64,000 bases of DNA from Streptomyces cacaoi (GCF_006539165.1 NZ_BJMM01000014.1:1-64000), one strand, 5' to 3'; positions 51,928-60,783 are shown, numbered from the stretch's first letter. Made by a program: numbers and translations. Notes: generated by a model from the letters alone, not told the origin.

Positions 51928-52560
51928 ATGAACGCCGCACCGCAGACGCCCGATCCCCGCCCCGCGCTGGCGCGCGCCACCGAGCAGCTGGCCGAGCTGC
52001 TCGACGGCCTGCGCCCCGGGCAGCTCGACGCCCCCACCCCCTGCGCGGAGTTCGACGTCCGCGCGCTGCTGGGCCATGTGACCGGTGTGGCCGACCGGTT
52101 CGCGAACCTCGGCGAGGGCGGCTCGGTCGTCGGCCCCGGGGTGCCGGAGTGGGCGGCCGGACTGCCCGCGGGCGACTGGCCGGACACCTACCGCCGGGCC
52201 CGGGAGCGGCTGCTCGCCGCCTGGCGGGACGACGCACGGCTGGAGGCGGTCGTGACGGCGCCCTGGGGCACGGTGCCCGGCCGGATCGCGCTGTCCGGCT
52301 GTGTCATGGAGACCGTCGTCCACGGCTGGGACCTGGCCCGCGCCCTCGGCCGGGACCCCGGCCTCGACCCGGAGCCGGCCGCCCTCGCCCTGGCCACGGC
52401 CGAGCGGGCCGTTCCGGCCGGGTCCCGCGCGCACATCCCGTTCGACGAGGCCCGCCCGGTGCCGGCGGACGCCGGGGTCCACGAGCGGCTGGCGGCCTGG
52501 CTCGGCCGCGATCCGCACTGGAGTCCGGGCACCGCCGGACGCGGGACGGGCACCGCGTGA
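51928..52560 (+). CDS. TIGR03086 family mycothiol-linked metal-binding protein
   Basis: A 210-residue DinB-fold protein. The N-terminal motif is DAPTPCAEFDVRALLGHVTGVADRF, and the metal His motif is METVVHGWDLARALG; GFRxHIPFDE-like AGSRAHIPFDEARPV follows. The pair with a divergent WYL regulator is recurrent in Streptomyces. Predicted use is mycothiol-dependent transfer or isomerisation; actual reaction unknown. Upstream GGAGTGGAG gives the ribosome site. A decayed FAD oxidase fragment follows. Paralogues lie at 19873-20505 and, more distantly, 55941-56777. Confidence 0.9.
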   Translation: MNAAPQTPDPRPALARATEQLAELLDGLRPGQLDAPTPCAEFDVRALLGHVTGVADRFANLGEGGSVVGPGVPEWAAGLPAGDWPDTYRRARERLLAAWRDDARLEAVVTAPWGTVPGRIALSGCVMETVVHGWDLARALGRDPGLDPEPAALALATAERAVPAGSRAHIPFDEARPVPADAGVHERLAAWLGRDPHWSPGTAGRGTGTA

Positions 52561-52574
52561 GCGCGAGACCCCGC

Positions 52575-52990
52575 ACTCCTGCCGCGGCACGCATCTGCTG
52601 CTGGACGACGAGGGGTCCGGGCCGGACGTCCTGACGACCGTGCCGCGGGCGGCCGGGCCCGCCGCCGCCCTGTGCGTCCTCGGAGTGCGCCACCTCGGCG
52701 GCGCCTTCGCCCGGGCGTCCGGACGCCCGACGCGGTCGGCCGCCGGGACGCCGGGTACCTGCTGTCGGTGGCCTCCCCGCCGGACGGGCCCGGCGCCGAC
52801 GGGATCCGCGCGCCGCACGACGCCTCCTCGCCCCGGCGTCCGGGCACGCCCTCGGCCGCAGCCCCGACTTCCTCCACGGGCCGCAGGACCCGGACACCCC
52901 GCGCGGCGCCCACCCCCCGGACACCCGGGCCCGGCGGCGTGCCCTCGCCGGCCGCTGCGACCCGGACGGGCTGCTGCGCTCCGGCCGCCG
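52575..52990 (+). pseudogene. Remnant of a FAD-linked (BBE-domain) oxidase
   Basis: Between the TIGR03086 gene and the leftward NHL gene, plus-strand translations in three frames line up with the C-terminal end of berberine-bridge-like FAD oxidases. In order: VLGVRHLGGAFARASG (about 52675-52725), then DAVGRRDAGYLLSVASPPDGPGAD (about 52725-52800) in a second frame, then LGRSPDFLHGP and RCDPDGLLRSGRR (about 52850-52990) in a third frame. Two frameshifts and loss of the N-terminal FAD domain make this a broken gene. Compare family patterns such as VRxLGGAL, AVGHRDAAYLL and RYDPxGLLR. No ribosome site or start precedes it. Confidence 0.6.
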
Positions 52991-52991
52991 G

Positions 52992-54854
52992 TCAGCCCTG
53001 CGCCGACTCCTCGTCCAGCCCGGCGAGGACCAGCGGCAGCCGGGCGGGGGCCCCGGCGGCGAGCCGGACCGGTACGCCCCAGTCCTGCTGGTGCACATGG
53101 CAGGCCGGGTACTCGCCCTCCTCGTCGCAGGAGGCGGCCATGGCGGAGACGTGCAGCACGCCCTCGGTGCCCGCCTCCCCCGCCAGCCGCACCTCGCGCC
53201 GCAGGTCCGTCCCGGCTCCGGCGCCGTCCGCCAGCAGCCCGGGCGGTGTCGCGCTGACCACCAGCCGGGTCGAGGGGCCGTAGCGGGTGTCGAGCTTCTG
53301 GCCGGGCGGCGCCTGGAAGACGACGTCGAGCGTCAGCGCGCCCGGCGCCACCTCGGTCGCCTCGCGGCGGGTGCGGTGCGCAGCGGCCTCCACCTGTGCG
53401 GCCCGCTCCGGGAGCCGCAGCCGGGTCAGCCGGTGCCGGGCCGACTCGACCACCACGACCTCGCCGCCGCCCTCCGGCGCCGGGACGGCACCGGAGGGTT
53501 CGCGCAGATCCGTCGCCGCCGTGCCGATCTCGTCGGTCGCCGGGTCGTAGCGGCGCAGCGCGTGGTTGTAGGTGTCGCAGACCACGACCGAGCCGTCCGG
53601 CAGGGCCGCCACGCCCAGCGGGTGCTGGAGCAGCGCCTGTTCCGCCGCCCCGTCCCGGTGGCCGAAGTCGAACAGCCCGGTGCCCACGACCGTGCGGACG
53701 GCATGGCCGCCTTCCGGGGCGCGCTCGATGCAGCGCAGCGCGCTCGTCTCGGAGTCCGCGACCCACAGCCGTTCGCCGTCGGGCGCTGCCGCAAGGCCCG
53801 AGGGCTGCGCGAACCACGCCTCGGCCGCCGGCCCGTCCACCAGGCCCTCGTTCGTCGTCCCGGCGGCCACCCGCACGGTGCCCTCGCGCGGGTCGTACGT
53901 CCACAGCTGGTGGACGCCGGCCATCGCGATCCACACCCGCCCGTCGAACCACGCGAGGTCCCACGGGGAGGAGAGCGCGATCTCGCGTGCGGGCCCGTCC
54001 GTCGGGCCGCCCTGCATCCACTGCGCGCCGGTGCCCGCCACCGTCGTCACCTCGCCGGTGGCCAGGTCCAGGCGGCGCAGCGCGTGGTTGACGGTGTCGG
54101 CGACGAGCACCACGCTGCCGGCGCCGCCTTCGTCGTCCGGCAGCAGCAGGAGGCCCTGCGGCTCGCTGAACCGCGCCTGCTCCGGCGCGCCGTCGACCAG
54201 CCCGCGCTCCCCGGAGCCGATACGGCGCACGGCGGTCTCGCCGTCGGCGGCGAGCTGCACGAGCTGGTGCCGGGTGGTGTCGGAGACGAGATAGCCGCCC
54301 TCGGGCAGCGCGAGCACCTTGCCGGGGAAGCGCAGATCGGTCGCCGTCGGCTCCGGCGGCTCCCACGGGCTCTCGCCACGGCGCAGCGTGCCCTTCGCCT
54401 CGTGCTCGGCCTCCAGCTCGGTGATCAGCTTCTCCATCGCGTGCACATGGCCCTCACCGGCGTGCTGGGCGACGACGTACCCCTCCGGGTCGATCACCAC
54501 GAGCGTCGGCCAGGCCCGCACCGCGTACTGCTTCCACGTCTCCAGCCGGGGGTCGTCCAGCACCGGGTGCGCGACGCCGTACCGCTCGACGGCGTCGACC
54601 ACGGCCCCGTGCTCGGCCTCGTGCACGAACTTCGGCGAGTGCACCCCGATCACGACGGTCGTGTCGTGGTGCCGCTCCTCCAGCTCCCGCAACTCGTCGA
54701 TCACATGGAGGCAGTTGATGCAGCAGAAGGTCCAGAAGTCCAGGACGACGACCTTGCCGCGCAGCTCCCCGAGGGAGAGCCGCTCACCGCCGGTGTTCAG
54801 CCAGCCACCCTCACCGACCAGCTCGGGGGCACGGACGCGCGCACGCTTGTTCAT
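52992..54854 (-). CDS. Thioredoxin-NHL repeat protein
   Basis: A 620-residue protein with an N-terminal thioredoxin-like domain (GKVVVLDFWTFCCINCLHVIDELRELEERH; CxxC as CINC), AWPTLVVIDPEG with the cis-Pro region, then an NHL six-blade beta-propeller (repeated DGxxxxARFSEPQGL, VADTVNHALRR, FAQPSGLAAAP, HPLGVAALPDGS, VCDTYNHALRR). A C-terminal beta domain has QKLDTRYGPSTRLVVSATPPGLL. No signal peptide, so probably cytoplasmic, like the NHLRC2-type proteins it resembles. Redox role likely but the partner is unknown. ATG 54854. The next gene leftward is the oxidase remnant on the other strand. Confidence 0.92.
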   Translation of the reverse strand: MNKRARVRAPELVGEGGWLNTGGERLSLGELRGKVVVLDFWTFCCINCLHVIDELRELEERHHDTTVVIGVHSPKFVHEAEHGAVVDAVERYGVAHPVLDDPRLETWKQYAVRAWPTLVVIDPEGYVVAQHAGEGHVHAMEKLITELEAEHEAKGTLRRGESPWEPPEPTATDLRFPGKVLALPEGGYLVSDTTRHQLVQLAADGETAVRRIGSGERGLVDGAPEQARFSEPQGLLLLPDDEGGAGSVVLVADTVNHALRRLDLATGEVTTVAGTGAQWMQGGPTDGPAREIALSSPWDLAWFDGRVWIAMAGVHQLWTYDPREGTVRVAAGTTNEGLVDGPAAEAWFAQPSGLAAAPDGERLWVADSETSALRCIERAPEGGHAVRTVVGTGLFDFGHRDGAAEQALLQHPLGVAALPDGSVVVCDTYNHALRRYDPATDEIGTAATDLREPSGAVPAPEGGGEVVVVESARHRLTRLRLPERAAQVEAAAHRTRREATEVAPGALTLDVVFQAPPGQKLDTRYGPSTRLVVSATPPGLLADGAGAGTDLRREVRLAGEAGTEGVLHVSAMAASCDEEGEYPACHVHQQDWGVPVRLAAGAPARLPLVLAGLDEESAQG

Positions 54855-54959
54855 ACCTCCAGGCTCTCATCCGGGCCGGCGGCCCGGACGGGGCCAGGGC
54901 ACCGCACGGGCCGCCGCCGCGGGCTCCACCGCGCCGGGCGCCCGCTACGGCACACGGTC

Positions 54960-55793
54960 CTATCGCACGCCGTCCTTCAACACACCGTCCTTCAGCACGC
55001 CGTCCTTCAGCACGCGGTCCTTCAGCACGGGGAAGGACTCGCGGACCTTCTCGACCTGGGCGAGGTCCAGCTCGGCCGTGACGACCGTCTCCTCGTTGCC
55101 GTCCGTCTGTGCGAGGACCTCGCCCCACGGGTCGATCACGGCGGTGCGGCCCGCCTGCGCGACGCCCGCGTGCGCCCCCGCCGTGCCGCAGGCCAGCACG
55201 AACGTCTGGTTCTCCACGGCGCGGGCGCGGGCCAGCAGATCCCAGTGCGCGGCCCGCTTCTCCGGCCACCCGGCGGGCACGACGAACGCGCGCGCCCCGC
55301 TGTCGGTCAGCGCCCGGAACAGCTCGGGGAAGCGCAGGTCGTAGCAGGTGGCGAGGCCGAGGGTGGCCTGGGGGTGGGCGACGGTGACGGGCTCGGTGCC
55401 GGCCGAGAGCAGCGTGGCCTCGCCGCGGTCGAAGCCGAAGCGGTGGATCTTGCGGTAGGCGGCGACCGGTTCACCGGCGGGGGAGAAGACCAGCGAGGTG
55501 TTGTAGAGGGCGCCGCCCCGGTGGCCCTTCTCGACGATCGAGCCCGCGTGCAGCCACACCCCGGCGTCCCGGGCGGCCGCGGACATCGCCAGCGCCGTCG
55601 CGCCGTGCTCCGGATCGGTGGATTCCGCCTCGGCCGCGAACCGGTCGAAGGCGAAGGCGCCGACGGTCCACAGTTCGGGCAACACCACGAGATCGGCGCC
55701 CGCTTGGGAACGGACGAGCGAAGCGACGCGCTCCCGGCGGGAATTGACCGACTCGTCCGGGTCGACCTCGATCTGGAGGAGAGAAGCGCGCAC
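54960..55793 (-). CDS. Carbon-nitrogen hydrolase (nitrilase superfamily, omega-amidase-like)
   Basis: A 277-residue amidase. GTG 55793 gives VRASLLQIEVDPDESVNSR. The catalytic triad is Glu in VVLPELWTVGAF, Lys in AAYRKIHRFGFD and Cys in GLATCYDLRFPELF. The pattern resembles omega-amidase/Nit2-like members that hydrolyse small omega-amides such as alpha-ketoglutaramate; the exact substrate is unproven. The C-terminus ends in four VLKD(G/R) repeats (15-bp units at 54970-55029), an unusual tail. AAGGA lies 9 nt upstream. It is divergent from a maleylpyruvate-isomerase-like gene. Cytoplasmic. Confidence 0.93.
   Translation of the reverse strand: MRASLLQIEVDPDESVNSRRERVASLVRSQAGADLVVLPELWTVGAFAFDRFAAEAESTDPEHGATALAMSAAARDAGVWLHAGSIVEKGHRGGALYNTSLVFSPAGEPVAAYRKIHRFGFDRGEATLLSAGTEPVTVAHPQATLGLATCYDLRFPELFRALTDSGARAFVVPAGWPEKRAAHWDLLARARAVENQTFVLACGTAGAHAGVAQAGRTAVIDPWGEVLAQTDGNEETVVTAELDLAQVEKVRESFPVLKDRVLKDGVLKDGVLKDGVR
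54970..55029. repeat. Four 15-bp tandem repeats encoding VLKDG
   Basis: CCGTCCTTCAGCACG-type units at 54970, 54985, 55000 and 55015 (one or two differences each). In frame at the 3' end of the nitrilase-like gene, so copy changes preserve the frame. Confidence 0.85.
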
Positions 55794-55940
55794 GGTACCA
55801 CCGTCCTTGGTCTGCCGGGGGCGGTCGGGGCCTAGCATCGTCCCGGAAGCACTGCCCCCGAAAGGACTGCCGGGGCGCCCGTGCGCAGCGTAACTTGAGA
55901 GCACCCAGCCCGCGAACGATCCGCAATTCCGAGGGGTCCC

Positions 55941-56777
55941 GTGACGACCGACCACCCTAGTCTTCAGCCGTACGTTGACGCCTGGACCCAGTCCATGGAA
56001 GCCATATCCGAGCTGGTCACTCCGCTTTCGGAAGGAGAGTGGAACCGGGCGACCGAGTGCCCGGGCTGGTCGGTTCGGGACGTGGTCTCCCACCTCATCG
56101 GTATGGAGTGCGAACTGCTCGGCGATCCACGCCCGATCCACTCCCTGCCGCGCGACATCTACCACGTGCGCGACGAGATCAGCCGCCACATGGAGATCCA
56201 GGTCGATGTGCGCCGCCACCACACCGGCCCGGAGATGACCAGCGAACTGGAGTACACCCTCATCCGCCGCTCCCGGCAGCTGCGGAACGAGAAGAAGGGC
56301 CCGCAGGACGAGGTCCCCAGCCTGCTGCCGTTCGGCCCGAAGAAGATCACGCTGGAGCGGCAGTTGATGCTGCGGGCCTTCGATGTGTGGGTGCACGAGC
56401 AGGACCTGCGCCGCGCGCTCGACAAGCCGGGCAATCTGGACTCCCCCGGTGCCCATGTCGCCCGGGACGTGCTGCTGGACGGGCTGCCGAAGGTCGTCGC
56501 GAAGGACGCGGGCGCGCCGCCTGAGAGCGCGGTGGCCTTCGATGTGAGCGGCCCTGTGGAGTTCATGCGCACCGTCCGCGTCGACAAGCAGGGCAAGGGC
56601 GCGGTGGACGAGAGCCCCTCGCTGGGCCCGGCGGTGACGCTCTCCCTGGACTGGGAGACCTATCTGCGGCTGGCCTGCGGCCGGGTCCGGCACGACGCGG
56701 TCGCCGACCGGGTCAAGACGGACGGCGACACCGAATTGGCCGACGCCATCCTCCGCCACTTCGCCGTGACGCCCTGA
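55941..56777 (+). CDS. Maleylpyruvate isomerase family mycothiol-dependent enzyme
   Basis: A 278-residue DinB-fold enzyme. GTG 55941 has GAGGGG upstream. Motifs are WNRATECPGWSVRDVVSHLIGMECELLGD (PGW plus metal His), LMLRAFDVWVHEQDLRRAL (VHEQD metal motif) and a C-terminal SCP2-like or MDMPI_C region (LGPAVTLSLDWETYLRLACGRV). Mycothiol-dependent maleylpyruvate isomerase is the type member; whether this one isomerises or transfers mycothiol is not known. It stands alone, between the divergent nitrilase gene and the convergent MFS gene. Complete. Confidence 0.9.
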   Translation: MTTDHPSLQPYVDAWTQSMEAISELVTPLSEGEWNRATECPGWSVRDVVSHLIGMECELLGDPRPIHSLPRDIYHVRDEISRHMEIQVDVRRHHTGPEMTSELEYTLIRRSRQLRNEKKGPQDEVPSLLPFGPKKITLERQLMLRAFDVWVHEQDLRRALDKPGNLDSPGAHVARDVLLDGLPKVVAKDAGAPPESAVAFDVSGPVEFMRTVRVDKQGKGAVDESPSLGPAVTLSLDWETYLRLACGRVRHDAVADRVKTDGDTELADAILRHFAVTP

Positions 56778-56820
56778 CCGGCGGGCCGCCCGGTCGGCCG
56801 CCGGCGTTCCCGGGCGCCCC

Positions 56821-56842
56821 GGCGGGCCCTGCGGGACCCGCC
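56821..56842. terminator. Hairpin between convergent genes
   Basis: GGCGGG and CCCGCC arms with an inner CC/GG pair, 44 bp after the isomerase stop and 90 bp from the MFS stop. Overlapping CCCGCCGGG stems follow. Confidence 0.45.
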
Positions 56843-56931
56843 GGGCCCGCCGGGTCCCATCGGCCCCTCCCCGGCGTACCGTTCGGCCCTCCGCCGGGGT
56901 TCCGTCGGGGTTCCCTCGCCGTCCCGCCGGG

Positions 56932-58251
56932 TCACACCGGCACGTGCACCGCCTCGACGCGGCTGGCGACGGTCCTCTCCTGCTCGCGGCGCACGGCACG
57001 GGCCCGCAGCCGGGCGAACTGGACGAGGCCGACGGCCTGGAGGACGAAGACGCTGGCGAAGGCGATGCGGTAGTTGTCGCCGGTCGCGTCCAGCAGCACA
57101 CCGATGGCGAAGAGCGTCGTCATGGAGGCGGTGAAGCCGCCCATGTTCACGATGCCGGAGGCCGTGCCCTGCCGCTCGGGCGTATTGGCGGGCCGGGAGA
57201 AGTCGAAGCCGATCATCGAGCCGGGCCCGCAGGCGCCGAGCACCACGCACAGCACGATCAGCAGCGCCATCGGGGCGCGCCCCGGCCAGGCGAGGGTCGT
57301 GGCCCACACGGCGGCGGTCGCCACGACCGTACCGACGACGAGCGGAGTGCGCGCCGCGTGGTGCCGCGCGATGACCTGCCCGTAGACCAGCCCGCACACC
57401 ATGTTGGACACGACGACGAGGGTGAGCAGTTCACCCGCCGTGCCGCGGTCGAGCCCCTGCGCCTCGACGAGGAACGGCAGCCCCCACAGCAACAGGAAGA
57501 CCATGCCGGGGAACTGGCACACGAAGTGCGTCCACATGCCGGCGCGGGTGCCGGGCTCCCGCCACGCCTCGGTGATCTGCCGCCGGATGAAGCCCGCACC
57601 GCCCTGCGCACCGTGCTGGTGCGCGGGCGGCTCGTGCCCCTCCGGGTGGTCCTTCAGGAAGAAGACGACGAACAGCAGGATGACGAGCCCGCCGGCCGCG
57701 CTGCCCGCGAACGTCGGTGTCCAGCCGAACGTGTCGAGGATGCGGGCGAGCACCAGGGTGGTCACGAGGTTGCCCGCCATGCCGATGAGCGCGGCGATCT
57801 GCGCGACGACGGGACCGCGCCGCGCCGGGAACCAGCGGGTGCCCAGGCGCAGTACGGCGATGAAGGTCATGGCGTCGCCGCAGCCGAGCAGGGCACGCGA
57901 GGCGAGGGCCATGGCGTAGCTGCCGGAGAACGCGAAGCCGAACTGCCCCGCGGTGAACAGCAGGACGCCGAGCAGCAGGATGCGCTTGGTGCCCCAGCGG
58001 TCCACGAGCAGCCCGACGGGGATCTGCATGCCCGCGTAGACGAGCAGTTGGAGGATGGAGAAGCTGGAGAGCGCGGAGGCGTTGATGCCGAAGCGTTCGG
58101 TGGCGTCGATTCCCGCGACGCCGAGGCTGGTGCGGTAGGTGACGGCGACGAAGTAGACGGCGACACCGATGCCCCAGACCCACATGGCCCGGGCGCCACC
58201 GGGCGGGTCTCCGGGCAGTCGTATACCGGGGGCCGAAGCGGAGGAGCTCAC
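56932..58251 (-). CDS. MFS transporter (12-TM)
   Basis: A 439-residue permease. TM1 is MWVWGIGVAVYFVAVTYRTSLGVAG; motif A is GLLVDRWGTKRILLLG; about 12 helices are seen with a short His-rich central loop (HEPPAHQHGAQGG). It resembles nitrate/nitrite-like or hexuronate MFS proteins only in general layout; the substrate is unknown. The start overlaps the gntR stop by ATGA, so the pair is an operon and GntR is the likely local regulator. A hairpin follows the stop. Confidence 0.92.
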   Translation of the reverse strand: MSSSASAPGIRLPGDPPGGARAMWVWGIGVAVYFVAVTYRTSLGVAGIDATERFGINASALSSFSILQLLVYAGMQIPVGLLVDRWGTKRILLLGVLLFTAGQFGFAFSGSYAMALASRALLGCGDAMTFIAVLRLGTRWFPARRGPVVAQIAALIGMAGNLVTTLVLARILDTFGWTPTFAGSAAGGLVILLFVVFFLKDHPEGHEPPAHQHGAQGGAGFIRRQITEAWREPGTRAGMWTHFVCQFPGMVFLLLWGLPFLVEAQGLDRGTAGELLTLVVVSNMVCGLVYGQVIARHHAARTPLVVGTVVATAAVWATTLAWPGRAPMALLIVLCVVLGACGPGSMIGFDFSRPANTPERQGTASGIVNMGGFTASMTTLFAIGVLLDATGDNYRIAFASVFVLQAVGLVQFARLRARAVRREQERTVASRVEAVHVPV

Positions 58252-59060
58252 CGGGCCTCACCGCTCGGGTTCCCACCGGTGGACACCTCGGCACGGGCAT
58301 CGGCACGCACACCGGCAGCGCCGGCAGCGCTCTCGGGGCTGCCGGGGCTGCCGCCGTCGTCGGCCGGTGGTTCACCGGGCCAGGGGCCGGGCTGCCGACC
58401 GCGGGCGTCCTCGCCGCGCACCAGATGGCGGACGCGGGCGACGTGCCGGTGGACGGCGCGGGCCGCGGCCTCCGCGTCGCCCGCGCGCAGGGCGGTCAGG
58501 ATGCCGGCGTGCTCGTCGAGGTTCTTGGCGATGCGGTCGGGGTGCGCGTGCATCACGGCGACGCCCATCCTCAGCTGGCGATCGCGCAGTTGGTCGTAGA
58601 GCCGGGTGAGGATCTGGTTGCCGGTGGCCTCGACGATGGCCGCGTGGAAGCTGCGGTCGGCGACCGAGACCGCGGCCAGATCGCCCGTCGCCGCGTGCGC
58701 GTGCTGCTCCTCCAGCAGCTGCTCCAGCCGCGCGACGAGGGAGCCGGAGACGGGCACCGCCCGGCGCACGGCGTGCTGTTCGACGAGCAGCCGGGTCTCG
58801 ACGACGTCCTCGATCTCCTGCGCGGAGACCGGGAGGACGAGCGCGCCCTTCTTCGGGTAGAGCCGGATCAGCCCCTCGACCTCCAGCCGCAGCAGGCCCT
58901 CGCGTACCGGTGTGCGCGAGACCCCGACGGCCTCGGCGAGCGCGCCCTCGGTGAGCAACATGCCGCCCTCGTAACGGCGTTCGAGCACGGCCTGCTTGAC
59001 GTGGGTGTAGACGCGTTCGGCGGCCGGGGGCTGTTGTCGGGCGGGGGCGGCTGGAGACAT
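58248..59060 (-). CDS. GntR family regulator (FadR subfamily, FCD domain)
   Basis: A 270-residue metabolite-responsive repressor. From ATG 59060 the winged HTH is ERVYTHVKQAVLERRYEGGMLLTEGALAEAVGVSRTPVREGLLRLEVEGLIRLYPKKGALVLPVS. The FCD ligand domain spans about 85-225, with metal-binding His residues in DRSFHAAIVEATGN, DEHAGILTAL and HRHVARVRHL. A Gly/Pro/Ala tail ends it. TATGAT at 59067-59072 is 6 nt before the ATG, suggesting a leaderless mRNA. Co-transcribed with the MFS gene by a 4-nt overlap. The ligand may be a carboxylate, as usual for FCD proteins. Confidence 0.92.
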   Translation of the reverse strand: MSPAAPARQQPPAAERVYTHVKQAVLERRYEGGMLLTEGALAEAVGVSRTPVREGLLRLEVEGLIRLYPKKGALVLPVSAQEIEDVVETRLLVEQHAVRRAVPVSGSLVARLEQLLEEQHAHAATGDLAAVSVADRSFHAAIVEATGNQILTRLYDQLRDRQLRMGVAVMHAHPDRIAKNLDEHAGILTALRAGDAEAAARAVHRHVARVRHLVRGEDARGRQPGPWPGEPPADDGGSPGSPESAAGAAGVRADARAEVSTGGNPSGEAR

Positions 59061-59066
59061 GTGCAC

Positions 59067-59072
59067 ATCATA
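59067..59072 (-). promoter_or_regulatory. -10 element TATGAT of the GntR-MFS operon
   Basis: TATGAT spaced 6 nt from the ATG. The flanking TGTGTTGTATC and GATGTGCACAT give an AT-rich, partly symmetric region in which the GntR protein could act on its own promoter. Confidence 0.5.
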
Positions 59073-59092
59073 GATACAACACACATGCACAC

Positions 59093-59125
59093 GAAGGCGC
59101 CGTCCACGATACGGACGGCGCCTTC
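59093..59125 (-). terminator. Terminator of the 2-oxo acid dehydrogenase operon
   Basis: A 13-bp perfect stem (GAAGGCGCCGTCC with its complement) and a 7-nt loop. It lies about 110 bp after the E2 stop and just upstream of the GntR promoter, insulating the two leftward units. Confidence 0.85.
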
Positions 59126-59150
59126 CGAAAACGCGCGCCGAGGCCCGGCA

Positions 59151-59220
59151 TCAGCCCCGGAACATCAGCACCGGGACCTCAGCACCGGACATCAGCCCCG
59201 GAACGCCAGCACCGGGACGT
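59151..59220. repeat. Two imperfect 29-bp direct repeats downstream of the E2 gene
   Basis: Copies start at 59151 and 59192 with 3 mismatches and a 41-bp period, with a partial third unit between (CAGCACCGG). They lie between the E2 stop and the terminator. Confidence 0.6.
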
Positions 59221-59232
59221 CAGCCGAGGCCG

Positions 59233-60783
59233 TCAGCCCCAGGTCATCAGCCGCTTGGGCCGTTCCAGGACGGCGGCCACGTCGGCGAGCACCTTCGAGC
59301 CCAACTCGCCGTCGACCAGCCGGTGGTCGAAGGAGAGCGCCAGCGTGGTCACATGTCGCGGCTTGATCTTGCCCTTGTGCACCCACGGCTGCTCACGGAT
59401 CTGCCCGAAGGCGAGGATCGCGGACTCGCCGGGGTTGAGGATCGGCGTCCCGGTGTCGACACCGAACACCCCGACATTCGTGATGGTGACCGTGCCACCG
59501 CTCATCGCCGCCGGGCTGGTCCGCCCCTCCCGCGCCGTCGCGACCAACTCGCCCAGCGCGGAGGCCAGTTCGGTCAGCGTCAGATCCTGGGCGTCCTTGA
59601 TGTTCGGCACGACCAGGCCGCGCGGGGTGGCCGCCGCGATGCCGAGGTTCACATAGTGCTTGCGGACGATCTCCTGCCGCTCCTCGTCCCAGGCCGCGTT
59701 GACCTCCGGGTTCCGCCGGATGGCCAGCAGGAACGCCTTGGCCACGAGCAGCAGCGGATTGATCCGCACGCCCTCCATGTCCGGGTCCTGCTTGAGGTCG
59801 CGGACGAGCTTCATCGTGCGCGTCACATCGACGGTGACGAACTCGGTGACGTGCGGCGCGGTGAACGCGCTGTCCACCATGGCCTGCGCCGTCGCCTTGC
59901 GGACGCCCTTGACCGGGATCCGCGTCTCGCGCTCGCGCGCCGGCGCCGGCTCGGGCGCCTGCGGTGCGGGCGCGGGAGCGGGGGCGGGCGCGGGCTCGGC
60001 GGCCGACTGCTGCCGCGCCGCGGCCGCGTGCACGTCCTCGCGGGTCACGATCCCGTCGGGCCCGCTGGGCGCGACGGCGGTCAGGTCCACCCCGAGGTCC
60101 TTGGCCAGCTTGCGCACCGGCGGCTTGGCCAGCGGACGCTCCCCGGCACCCGTCGCACCGCCCGCCGGGGCCGGGCCACCGGCGTGCCCGTTGGCAGCGA
60201 CGGCGGCGGGCCCGGCAGCAGGGCCGGCGGGTGCGGCAGAGGGAGCGGACACGGCCGGCTCCCGCTCCCGCGCCGCGGCGGGAGCCCCGGCGCTCCCCGT
60301 GTCCGCTGCGCCCCCTGCGCTCTCCGGGGCCTGCTGCTCCTCCGGACGCTTGCGCGGCCGGCGCCGGGTGGAACCGGCGGAGACGCCGTAGCCGACCAGC
60401 ACCGGCTGTCGGCCCTGCGGCTCCCCGCCCTCGGCCCCTTCCGCGGCCTCCCCGGCCGGTTCGGCGGTCGCCGGCTGCTCGGCGGGCGCCTCGGGCGCGG
60501 GCGGAGCACCGGCCGAGGGCGCGGTGTCGACGGTGATGATCGGGGTGCCGACATCCACCGTCGTGCCCTCCGCGAAGCGCAGTTCGTGGACCGCGCCGTC
60601 GAAGGGAATGGGCAGCTCGACGGCGGCCTTCGCCGTCTCCACCTCGCACACGACCTGCCCGTCGCTGACGGTGTCACCGGGCTGTACGTACCACTTGAGG
60701 ATCTCGGCCTCGGTGAGCCCCTCGCCCACGTCGGGCATCTTGAACTCGCGGATGCGCTCGGCGCTCCGGACGCTCTCGGTCAT
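59233..60783 (-). CDS. 2-oxo acid dehydrogenase E2 (dihydrolipoamide acyltransferase)
   Basis: The 516-residue E2 core of a branched-chain or pyruvate dehydrogenase complex. A single lipoyl domain carries the lysine in CEVETAKAAVELP (about residue 55). A long Pro/Ala/Glu linker (about 95-215) leads to a peripheral-subunit-binding domain (PPVRKLAKDLGVDLTAVAPSGPDGIVTREDVHAA), another Ala/Pro linker, then the catalytic domain ending SFDHRLVDGELGS (catalytic His and Asp). ATG 60783 preceded by GAGGAG; GTG 60789 is possible. It lies 14 nt after the E1 beta stop. The E3 gene is not in the window. Branched-chain (Bkd) use fits the E1 partners best, but pyruvate cannot be excluded. Confidence 0.93.
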   Translation of the reverse strand: MTESVRSAERIREFKMPDVGEGLTEAEILKWYVQPGDTVSDGQVVCEVETAKAAVELPIPFDGAVHELRFAEGTTVDVGTPIITVDTAPSAGAPPAPEAPAEQPATAEPAGEAAEGAEGGEPQGRQPVLVGYGVSAGSTRRRPRKRPEEQQAPESAGGAADTGSAGAPAAAREREPAVSAPSAAPAGPAAGPAAVAANGHAGGPAPAGGATGAGERPLAKPPVRKLAKDLGVDLTAVAPSGPDGIVTREDVHAAAARQQSAAEPAPAPAPAPAPQAPEPAPARERETRIPVKGVRKATAQAMVDSAFTAPHVTEFVTVDVTRTMKLVRDLKQDPDMEGVRINPLLLVAKAFLLAIRRNPEVNAAWDEERQEIVRKHYVNLGIAAATPRGLVVPNIKDAQDLTLTELASALGELVATAREGRTSPAAMSGGTVTITNVGVFGVDTGTPILNPGESAILAFGQIREQPWVHKGKIKPRHVTTLALSFDHRLVDGELGSKVLADVAAVLERPKRLMTWG

